A stretch of DNA of 64,000 nt from Ligilactobacillus ubinensis (lineage in GTDB: Bacteria > Bacillota > Bacilli > Lactobacillales > Lactobacillaceae): NCBI RefSeq assembly GCF_024160875.1, contig NZ_JAIULA010000009.1, forward strand, positions 32,393 to 96,392, read 5' to 3'. This document shows, one piece after another, positions 58,701-64,000 of this stretch. The first letter of the stretch is position 1. Each line of letters opens with the position of its first letter. The notes below the pieces were generated by a model. The model was not told the origin of the DNA. It saw only the letters and a program-made list of their open reading frames with translations, and searched no databases. The position numbers and the translations under genes are program-made.

Positions 58701-59364
58701 GAGTTAAGTTCAAACTGTCATTCTCTGTCCCTAAAATCTGAACAATCTCACTGTCTGAACCATAGCCCAAAGCACGAACTAATTCAGTTAAAGGAATTTT
58801 ACGCGTACGATCAATGCGGACATAAGCAATGTTTTTTGCATCTGTTTCATACTCTAACCATGCACCTCGGTTAGGAATAACCGTTGCACCATAGTTTTCA
58901 CGACCATTTTTATCCAATTCAGAATTAAAATAAACACCAGGTGAACGTACTAATTGAGAAACAATAACACGTTCTGCCCCGTTTATAATAAAAGTTCCTT
59001 GTCTTGTCATCAATGGGAAGTCCCCAAAGAAAACATCTTGTGATTTAATCTCATCTGTTTCATGATTAATTAAGCGCAAAGTAACATGCAGTGGTGCAGA
59101 GTAGTTTGCATCATGTTCGCGTGCTTCATCAACTTTGTATTTGGGATCTAATAATTGATAATCGACAAATTCAAGTGATAAGTTTCCTGCAAAATCATCA
59201 ATCGGCATAATATCATCAAACATTTCTCTCAAGCCTTCATTTAAGAACCACTTATAAGAATCTGTCTGAATTTCAATTAAGTTAGGTAAGTCAAGAACTT
59301 CTTTAATCCGCGAATAACTTCTACGTACTCGATGCTTACCATATTTTACTAAATGTCCTGCCAA
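55795..59364 (-). CDS. rpoB: DNA-directed RNA polymerase beta subunit
   Basis: 1189 residues. [22 protein letters not shown] starts the protein. The rifampicin region [33 protein letters not shown] reads as wild type. [12 protein letters not shown] and [28 protein letters not shown] near the C-terminus are conserved. The tail after ~1150 is acidic and variable ([15 protein letters not shown]). TTG start at 59364 with AGAGGTG 6 nt upstream; the 3-codon longer GTG overlaps that site. Confidence 0.98.
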   Translation of the reverse strand: MAGHLVKYGKHRVRRSYSRIKEVLDLPNLIEIQTDSYKWFLNEGLREMFDDIMPIDDFAGNLSLEFVDYQLLDPKYKVDEAREHDANYSAPLHVTLRLINHETDEIKSQDVFFGDFPLMTRQGTFIINGAERVIVSQLVRSPGVYFNSELDKNGRENYGATVIPNRGAWLEYETDAKNIAYVRIDRTRKIPLTELVRALGYGSDSEIVQILGTENDSLNLTLEKDVHKNMDDSRVEESLKDIYERLRPGEPKTADSSRSLLTARFFDPKRYDLAPVGRYKINKKLDLKTRLLNQRIAETLADPDTGEILINKGDVIDKRVIEKLAPYLAREDFKMVTFTPSSDGVVQEPMTLQIIKVYSQVEPEREVNVIGNGNISIDFKHITPADILASMNYFFNLQEGLGATDDIDHLGNRRIRSVGELLQNQFRIGLSRMERVVRERMSIQDSATVTPQQLINIRPVVASIKEFFGSSQLSQFMDQTNPLGELTHKRRLSALGPGGLTRDRAGYEVRDVHYTHYGRMCPIETPEGPNIGLINSLSSYARVNRYGFVESPYRRVSWDTHKVTDKIDYLTADEEDNYIVAQANSPLNDDGSFVDNVVMARHKDENIEVSIDKVDYMDVSPKQVVAVATACIPFLENDDSNRALMGANMQRQAVPLIQPHAPLVGTGIEYKAAHDSGDALISDFAGTVEYVDACEIRVRREDGALDKYKLMKFRRSNGGKNYNQTPIVRVGDHVDVDEVLADGPSMEQGEMALGQNPLIAFMTWDGYNFEDAIAINERLVKEDVYTSIHIEEHESEARDTKLGPEEMTREIPNVGEDALKNLDEFGIIRIGAEVKDGDILVGKVTPKGMTELSAEERLLHAIFGEKAREVRDTSLRVPHGGGGIVQDVKIFTREAGDELSPGVNQMVRVYIAQKRKLQVGDKMAGRHGNKGTVSVVIPEEDMPFMPDGTPIDIMLSPMGVPSRMNIGQVLDLHLGMAARKLGIHVASPVFDGARDEDIWGALKEAGLPSDGKTVLYDGRTGDAFDNRIAVGVMYYMKLAHMVDDKIHARSIGPYSLVTQQPLGGKAQFGGQRFGEMEVWALEAYGAAYTLQEILTYKSDDVVGRVKTYEAIVKGEQIPQPGVPESFRVLVKELQALGLDMKVLDTDKQEIELRDREDEDEEDNDSKNNKVYDLSKIEKATSKPETKIEN

Positions 59365-59463
59365 GTTGTTCACCTCTCAAAATATTCTGTGAATCTTTCT
59401 ATTACGAAAAATTACATTTATATTACAAATAAAAAAATATAGTTAATTTCAATGAATTTTGGC

Positions 59464-59580
59464 AAAAAAAAACCAAAAACAGAGTCAGTTGAACTAGTTC
59501 TAACGTCACTATTTTTGCTTCTTCATCGTCTATCATGGACAATATATCACAATAGACATGTAAATTCACAGTTTTTGTAT
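59464..59580 (-). ncRNA. rpoB leader RNA with intrinsic-terminator-like hairpin (candidate Lacto-rpoB element)
   Basis: The transcript from about 59580 first forms GUCUAU/AUAGAC. A long interrupted stem from 59517 to 59474 (CAAAAAUAG... paired with ...CUGUUUUUG) then runs straight into nine U residues (59472-59464). The 5' segment CAAAAAC (59577-59571) is exactly complementary to GUUUUUG (59480-59474), the 3' arm of that stem, so two folds compete. Lactobacillales carry a described Lacto-rpoB RNA motif at this location; consensus identity was not checked. The remaining 59365-59463 is A+T-rich leader. Confidence 0.6.
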
Positions 59581-59586
59581 CCATAA

Positions 59587-59615
59587 ATTATAACAACAAT
59601 CCAAATAATTGTCAA
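59587..59615 (-). promoter_or_regulatory. Consensus promoter of rpoB-rpoC
   Basis: Exact consensus: TTGACA (59610-59615), 17-nt spacer, TATAAT (59587-59592), located between the clpC stop and the rpoB leader. Confidence 0.9.
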
Positions 59616-59644
59616 TATCATATAGATATATATTAAAATCTTTC

Positions 59645-62134
59645 TTACTTAACTGTTTGCTTTTGTTTGCTGCTATTTTCTTTGATTGATAACGAAATTT
59701 TTCCTTTTTTTGCACCTATTGTTACGGTTGCACCTTGCGCAATTTGCCCCATTAGCAATGCATCACTTAATTTATCTTCTACTTCACTTTGCAATGCTCT
59801 ACGAATTGGACGTGCACCATATTCAGGATCAAACCCAATTTTCGCAACCGCATCAACTGCAGCTGGGGTTATTCGCAACTTGACATCTCTATCTTGAAGA
59901 CGAGAGATAATCTTTTTCGTCATCTTTTTGACAATTTCATGTAGTTGTAGTTTATCTAAGGAATGGAAAATGACAACTTCATCAATCCTATTTAAGAATT
60001 CGGGTTTGAAACTCTTTTTTAATGACTCTCTGATTTTGGCCGACATAGCTGCATACTCATTAGCCTGTGTGGAAACTCCAAAGCCCACTGACTTTTCATC
60101 ACGTAATGCAGTAGCGCCTAAATTAGATGTCATTATAATAATAGTATTTCTAAAATCGACTTTTCTTCCTTTTGAATCAGTTAGATACCCATCATCCAAA
60201 ACTTGAAGCAATATATTAAATACATCCGGATGAGCTTTCTCCACTTCATCAAGTAAAACGACTGAGTATGGTTTGTTACGTACTTTTTCAGTTAGTTGCC
60301 CACCTTCATCATAACCAATATATCCTGGAGGTGAACCTATTAACCTACTAGTTGAGTATTTTTCCATGTATTCACTCATATCAACACGAATCATTGAATC
60401 TTCAGAGCCAAACATTGCTTCGGCTAATGTCTTTGCAAGTTCTGTTTTGCCAACACCAGTTGGTCCAAGAAACATAAATGAACCAATAGGACGTGTTGGA
60501 TCACTTAAACCACTTCGTGCCCGTCTAATAGCTTTTGCCACAACACTAATAGCTTCCTCTTGCCCGACAACTCTTTCATGCAATATCTTTTCAAGACTAA
60601 TTAAACGTTCGCTCTCACTTTTAGTCATTTGTGTCACAGGTACACCCGTCCACTCAGCAACAACTTCAGCTACATCTTCAGATTCAACACGAACTTTAAA
60701 GTTTAATGTCTCCTCGACGTTTCTCTCTTTTTCACGCAAATTAGTTACTTTACTACGTATCTTTAATTCTTTGTTTCTTAATTTAGCAGCTTCTTCAAAT
60801 TGCTCAGATACCAAAGCTTCCTCTTTAGCTTCAACAATTTCTTGTAATTTGTTTTCTTCTTGTGAGATCTTATTTTTCTTTTCAGAATTAGCAATATGAA
60901 CCCGCGCTGCTGATTCATCCATTAAATCAATTGCTTTATCTGGTAAAAAGCGATTAGTAATATAGCGACTACTAAAATCAACTGCTGCTATTAAAGCTGC
61001 ATCTGTAATTTTGACTCTATGATGTTTTTCATAACGAGATCGTAACCCACGTAAAATTTCAAGTGTTACCTCTTTTGTAGGTTCGCTAACATTAACACGC
61101 GCAAATCTTCTTTCTAAGGCGGCATCTGTTTCAATATACTTTTGATATTCATCTAAAGTAGTTGCACCAACAACTTGAACTTCACCGCGTGCTAATGCTG
61201 GTTTTAAAATATTAGAAGCATCGATAGCACCTTCTGCGCCGCCTGCACCAATTAATGTATGCAGCTCATCAATAAATAAAATAACATTACCATCTTTATA
61301 TATCTCATCAAGTACCTTTTTCAAGCGGTCTTCAAATTCACCACGATACTTAGTTCCAGCCACGAGTGAACCCATATCAAGCATCATAACACGTTTATTA
61401 ACTAGATTTTCAGGTACATTTCCATCAACAACATATTGCGCTAAGCCTTCTGCAACAGCCGTTTTCCCAACGCCAGGTTCACCTAACAAGACTGGATTAT
61501 TTTTTGTACGCCGACTTAAAACTTGAATAACACGTCTAATTTCAGTTTCTCGTCCTACAACAGGATCAACTTCTTGACTACGTACCATCGCTGTTAAATC
61601 ACGTGCTAATTCATCAAGAGTTGGTGTGCCTGCTACCTTTTTTTTGCTAGCGTTAACTGCATTCCTATTTCCTTTACGTATTTGTGCAGTGTTTATTCCT
61701 AATTGATGATAAATAGATTGCCGTAATGTTCTAATATCAACATTTAAGCCTGCCAAAATACGAGAAGAAATAATTGTTTCATCACCTAAAAGGGCTAGTA
61801 AAATATGCTCTGTTCCAACTTTGGTTGTACTAAGCACACTCGCCTCATATTTAGCGCGTTCTAAAACCGCTTTCGCCTTTGGTGAATAGGGCAAATAGTT
61901 ATCTGGGGCTTGGCGTTTTAGCGTTCCATAACCTGTTAAACGTTCAATTTCTTCACGAACATCAGTTGACGTAACCATCGCTTTTTGTAAAGCTCTACTA
62001 GCAACACCATTTTCTTCTAAGACTAAAGCTAATAATAAATGTTCCGTACCAATCGCTTGATGCTTAAAATAATTTGCCTGTTCTTGAGCAATTATCAAAA
62101 CACGGTTTGCACTAGAAGTATATAATTCATCCAT
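59645..62134 (-). CDS. clpC: ATP-dependent Clp protease ATP-binding subunit ClpC
   Basis: 829 residues. Two ClpN repeats (residues 1-145), AAA-1 with Walker [14 protein letters not shown] and Walker [20 protein letters not shown], a UVR/coiled middle domain ([16 protein letters not shown]), and AAA-2 with [18 protein letters not shown] and [16 protein letters not shown]. It unfolds substrates for ClpP and controls competence and stress regulators. The ClpP-docking loop reads VGFGV near [10 protein letters not shown]. 37 bp after ctsR and cotranscribed with it. Confidence 0.97.
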   Translation of the reverse strand: MDELYTSSANRVLIIAQEQANYFKHQAIGTEHLLLALVLEENGVASRALQKAMVTSTDVREEIERLTGYGTLKRQAPDNYLPYSPKAKAVLERAKYEASVLSTTKVGTEHILLALLGDETIISSRILAGLNVDIRTLRQSIYHQLGINTAQIRKGNRNAVNASKKKVAGTPTLDELARDLTAMVRSQEVDPVVGRETEIRRVIQVLSRRTKNNPVLLGEPGVGKTAVAEGLAQYVVDGNVPENLVNKRVMMLDMGSLVAGTKYRGEFEDRLKKVLDEIYKDGNVILFIDELHTLIGAGGAEGAIDASNILKPALARGEVQVVGATTLDEYQKYIETDAALERRFARVNVSEPTKEVTLEILRGLRSRYEKHHRVKITDAALIAAVDFSSRYITNRFLPDKAIDLMDESAARVHIANSEKKNKISQEENKLQEIVEAKEEALVSEQFEEAAKLRNKELKIRSKVTNLREKERNVEETLNFKVRVESEDVAEVVAEWTGVPVTQMTKSESERLISLEKILHERVVGQEEAISVVAKAIRRARSGLSDPTRPIGSFMFLGPTGVGKTELAKTLAEAMFGSEDSMIRVDMSEYMEKYSTSRLIGSPPGYIGYDEGGQLTEKVRNKPYSVVLLDEVEKAHPDVFNILLQVLDDGYLTDSKGRKVDFRNTIIIMTSNLGATALRDEKSVGFGVSTQANEYAAMSAKIRESLKKSFKPEFLNRIDEVVIFHSLDKLQLHEIVKKMTKKIISRLQDRDVKLRITPAAVDAVAKIGFDPEYGARPIRRALQSEVEDKLSDALLMGQIAQGATVTIGAKKGKISLSIKENSSKQKQTVK

Positions 62135-62171
62135 TCTAACCCCTTCTTTCTATATTTAATAAACTACATCA

Positions 62172-62639
62172 TCAATCAGCACATCTCAAGCGTTCCAAAA
62201 TATTGATTAATATGCGAGCACGAACTGCATCTTCAAGTTTTTTCTCTGAGAACGCTAAAGTACCACGATCAATCGTCGTTAAAATCAAATTAGCTTCCTT
62301 CTGAGTTAAAAGTTTTTCTTCATACAAACTTTGAACAACTTGAAATCCTCTTGTCGCACTAATGCTACTTCCTATATAGGCCGTTAATTCATCTAAAATA
62401 TCTGTATCATCAATTAAATTTATTTTTGCTATTCTAATATAACCACCACCACCACGTTTACTTTGGACAATATATCCATTAGGAATAGTAAATCGTGTTT
62501 TGATTACATAATTAATCTGAGAAGGCACACAATTGAAATGCTCCGCAACTTCAGAACGTTTAATCTCGATTTGCTGTGAATCTGCTAAAATATCCTTTAG
62601 GTAATGCTCAATAATATCAGAAATATTGCGATTCTGCAT
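62172..62639 (-). CDS. ctsR: Transcriptional repressor CtsR
   Basis: 155 residues. The winged helix-turn-helix NISDIIEHYLKDIL...VAEHFNCVPSQINYVIKTRF and the glycine-rich wing SKRGGGGYIRIAKI, which senses heat, are intact, followed by a helical C-terminal dimer domain. It represses clpC/clpP-type heat-shock genes. First gene of ctsR-clpC; mcsA and mcsB are absent, as in other lactobacilli. Its own promoter carries a CtsR box. Confidence 0.96.
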   Translation of the reverse strand: MQNRNISDIIEHYLKDILADSQQIEIKRSEVAEHFNCVPSQINYVIKTRFTIPNGYIVQSKRGGGGYIRIAKINLIDDTDILDELTAYIGSSISATRGFQVVQSLYEEKLLTQKEANLILTTIDRGTLAFSEKKLEDAVRARILINILERLRCAD

Positions 62640-62659
62640 AGAAATCCATCCTTATATTG

Positions 62660-62709
62660 TTTGACTAATATTGACTTTCATTATAAACGTAAAACCAGTG
62701 AAAAAGCAA
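62660..62709 (-). promoter_or_regulatory. ctsR-clpC promoter with CtsR operator
   Basis: Minus strand: -35 TTGCTT (62704-62709), 18-nt spacer, -10 TATAAT (62680-62685). Just downstream AGTCAATATTAGTCAAA (62676-62660) matches the direct-repeat CtsR box (RGTCAAANANRGTCAAA, from memory) at 15 of 17 positions. Autorepression is expected. Confidence 0.8.
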
Positions 62710-62735
62710 AAAATTAGTCTGCTTACCTAGTAGTT

Positions 62736-62776
62736 AAAATAAAATAGTAGGCATCAGTTTAAAACCGTATGCCCAC
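62736..62776 (-). terminator. Terminator of tRNA-Pro(CGG)
   Basis: Stem GTGGGCAT / ATGCCTAC (62775-62768 and 62754-62747), with inner GTTT/AAAC pairing, then ATTTTATTTT on the minus strand, 16 bp after the tRNA. Confidence 0.75.
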
Positions 62777-62791
62777 CATATAAATATTTTA

Positions 62792-62865
62792 ATCGGGAAA
62801 ACAAGATTTGAACTTGCGACCCCCACGTCCCGAACGTGGTGCTCTACCAAGCTGAGCTACTTCCC
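62792..62865 (-). tRNA. tRNA-Pro (anticodon CGG)
   Basis: A 74-nt cloverleaf with CGGGAAG acceptor, AGCTCAGCTTGGTAGAGC D-arm, anticodon loop TTCGGGA and T-arm AAGTTCAAATCTT. It lies apart from the rRNA-linked cluster, with its own terminator. The acceptor and D-arm are identical to tRNA-Pro(TGG) at 63158, suggesting origin by duplication. Upstream (62866-63097) only a weak TATACT -10 candidate is visible. Confidence 0.93.
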
Positions 62866-63097
62866 GTTTCTCAAAAAAACTATATTACAATTACTTTTTT
62901 AGTATACACCATTTGCTATTTCATTAACACTTATATTAAACGATTTTTTTAAGTATTTTTTCAAAAATAAAGGAATTAAAGAGACAATTATCTAGAGAAT
63001 ATTAACAGTACAAACAGGATAATCTCAATTTAAATTATCTAGCTCATGAATTAAGTGTCTCTTGTTTCTTTGGACACATATTCTTGTATCAACTAGC

Positions 63098-63138
63098 AGA
63101 CAAAAATAGCCCAAGACTCTCGTCCTAGACTATTTTAA
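63098..63138 (-). terminator. Terminator of the rRNA-tRNA operon
   Basis: A 15-bp stem with G-U pairs (AAAATAGTCTAGGAC / GTCTTGGGCTATTTT, about 63136-63122 and 63117-63103), followed by TTTTTG on the minus strand, 20 bp after tRNA-Pro(TGG). Confidence 0.8.
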
Positions 63139-63157
63139 ATACAGTGTACTTTATAAA

Positions 63158-63231
63158 TCGGGAAGACAGGATTCGAACCTGCGACCCCCTGGTCCCAAAC
63201 CAGGTGCTCTACCAAGCTGAGCTACTTCCCG
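63158..63231 (-). tRNA. tRNA-Pro (anticodon TGG)
   Basis: A 74-nt cloverleaf, acceptor CGGGAAG, anticodon loop TTTGGGA, T-arm CAGGTTCGAATCCTG. Last tRNA of the rRNA-linked cluster. Confidence 0.95.
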
Positions 63232-63236
63232 ATGAA

Positions 63237-63310
63237 TGCACCCAGTAGGAGTCGAACCTACAACCTTCTGATTCGTAGTCAGACACTCTATCCAGTTGCG
63301 CTATGGGTGC
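63237..63310 (-). tRNA. tRNA-Arg (anticodon ACG)
   Basis: A 74-nt cloverleaf, acceptor GCACCCA/TGGGTGC, anticodon loop CTACGAA, T-arm TAGGTTCGACTCCTA. The A34 would be deaminated to inosine by TadA. Confidence 0.95.
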
Positions 63311-63329
63311 ATAAATAAAAAAAACAAAA

Positions 63330-63415
63330 TGCCGAGGACCGGAATCGAACCGGTACGGTGATCACTCACCGCAGGATTTTAAGTCCTGTGCGTCTGCCAG
63401 TTCCGCCACCCCGGC
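63330..63415 (-). tRNA. tRNA-Leu (anticodon TAA)
   Basis: An 86-nt class II tRNA with a long variable arm (GGTGAGTGATCACC), anticodon loop ACTTAAAAT and T-arm CCGGTTCGATTCCGG. Confidence 0.95.
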
Positions 63416-63425
63416 ATAATGTAAG

Positions 63426-63497
63426 AGCGGAAGACGGGATTCGAACCCGCGACCCCCACCTTGGCAAGGTGATGTTCTACCACTGAACTACTTCCGC
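63426..63497 (-). tRNA. tRNA-Gly (anticodon GCC)
   Basis: A 72-nt cloverleaf, acceptor GCGGAAG/CTTCCGC, anticodon loop TTGCCAA, T-arm GCGGGTTCGAATCCCGT. Confidence 0.95.
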
Positions 63498-63500
63498 ATA

Positions 63501-63573
63501 TGCCGGCTAGACGACTCGAACGCCCGACCCCCTGATTACAAATCAGATGCTCTACCAACTGAGCTAAGCCGGC
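63501..63573 (-). tRNA. tRNA-Thr (anticodon TGT)
   Basis: A 73-nt cloverleaf, acceptor GCCGGCT/AGCCGGC, anticodon loop TTTGTAA. The T-arm stem GGGCG/CGTCT pairs imperfectly, which is slightly unusual. Confidence 0.93.
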
Positions 63574-63602
63574 AAAAGTTACTTCAATATATTAGTTATG
63601 TA

Positions 63603-63675
63603 TGAGTCGTGACAGGCTCGAACTGTCGACCCTCTGATTAAAAGTCAGATGCTCTACCAACTGAGCTAACGACTC
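63603..63675 (-). tRNA. tRNA-Lys (anticodon TTT)
   Basis: A 73-nt cloverleaf, acceptor GAGTCGT/ACGACTC, anticodon loop CTTTTAA, T-arm ACAGTTCGAGCCTGT. Confidence 0.95.
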
Positions 63676-63682
63676 ATTGAAA

Positions 63683-63755
63683 TGGAGGATACAGGGCTCG
63701 AACCTGTGACCCTCTGCTTGTAAGGCAGACGCTCTCCCAACTGAGCTAATCCTCC
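63683..63755 (-). tRNA. tRNA-Val (anticodon TAC)
   Basis: A 73-nt cloverleaf, acceptor GGAGGAT/ATCCTCC, anticodon loop CTTACAA, T-arm ACAGGTTCGAGCCCTGT. It directly follows 5S rRNA, the usual Lactobacillales order. Confidence 0.95.
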
Positions 63756-63759
63756 ATTG

Positions 63760-63879
<120 letters not shown>

Positions 63880-63960
63880 ATTTTTCTAAGAGAACTTATT
63901 CTCTCAAAACTAGATATATTCTTTTCTTTTATTTAAAAACCAAAAACTCACGTTTTTGTA

Positions 63961-64000
63961 CTTGGTTAAGTCCTCGACCGATTAGTAATGGTCCGCTTCA
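63961..64000 (-). rRNA. rrl: 23S ribosomal RNA, 3' end (rest outside window)
   Basis: Minus strand reads GAAGCGGACCATTACTAATC then GGTCGAGGACTTAACC, the conserved end of 23S rRNA. Only ~40 nt lie in the window. The 81-bp spacer to 5S contains no tRNA. The 3' processing point is approximate. Confidence 0.9.

Noticed and set aside
59464..59520. Simple terminator of clpC
   Set aside because: It lies downstream of a perfect consensus promoter for rpoB, so it belongs to the rpoB leader, although it may also stop clpC transcripts.

Overview
The window is a stretch of chromosome from a low-GC Gram-positive bacterium, most likely a member of the Lactobacillaceae. The evidence is the gene order (ctsR-clpC without mcsA/mcsB, rpoB-rpoC, rpsL-rpsG-fusA, the S10-spc-alpha ribosomal clusters followed by ecfA1-ecfA2-ecfT-truA-rplM-rpsI), a tRNA cluster behind 23S-5S rRNA, AGGAGG-type ribosome binding sites, frequent TTG/GTG starts, and A+T-rich intergenic DNA with classical TTGACA/TATAAT promoters. 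Almost everything is on the minus strand, so the biological order runs from the right edge to the left. I see no insertion sequence, prophage, integrase or CRISPR array.

Right end (62.7-64 kb): the 3' tip of a 23S gene, 5S rRNA and tRNAs Val, Lys, Thr, Gly, Leu, Arg and Pro(TGG), closed by a terminator. A separate tRNA-Pro(CGG) follows. Next come ctsR-clpC (62.6-59.6 kb) with a CtsR operator, then rpoB-rpoC (59.4-52 kb) behind a consensus promoter and a leader RNA that contains a terminator-like hairpin. A convergent comC-type prepilin peptidase sits between rpoC and the str operon (rpsL-rpsG-fusA, 51-47.9 kb). The S10/spc genes (47.5-37 kb), adk, and an infA-to-rplQ unit with its own promoter and a very stable leader hairpin follow. 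Then come the energy-coupling-factor module, truA and rplM-rpsI.

Accessory half (28.4-1 kb): a six-gene surface-polymer operon (28.3-22.1 kb) combines a TagB/TagF-like polymerase, a TarI/IspD-like cytidylyltransferase, an extended SDR, an AraD-type pentulose-phosphate epimerase and two glycosyltransferases. Two tandem VIT-family transporters are on the plus strand. An argCJBDF operon carries putative ARG boxes around its promoter. A maltose-acetyltransferase-like gene, topB, a small DUF454 protein and cyclopropane fatty acid synthase follow.

The most notable region is 9.85-2.3 kb. Its six genes form an apparently complete sulfoquinovose degradation operon of the transaldolase (sulfo-TAL) type: a GH31 sulfoquinovosidase with all the sulfonate-binding and catalytic residues I recall for E. 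coli YihQ at a constant offset of six, an aldehyde dehydrogenase (proposed sulfolactaldehyde dehydrogenase), a YihO/YihP-like GPH transporter, a short transaldolase, a DUF4867 protein and a fucose-isomerase-like sugar isomerase. Together they would take up sulfoquinovosides from plant sulfolipid, release and isomerise sulfoquinovose, transfer its non-sulfonated C3 unit to glyceraldehyde-3-phosphate to give fructose-6-phosphate, and oxidise the remaining sulfolactaldehyde to sulfolactate. No regulator, mutarotase or sulfolactate exporter is encoded beside it. uppP and the 3' end of a YfhO-family gene complete the left edge.

Protein families were assigned from remembered motifs without database searches. 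Promoter, operator and RNA-structure calls are by eye.
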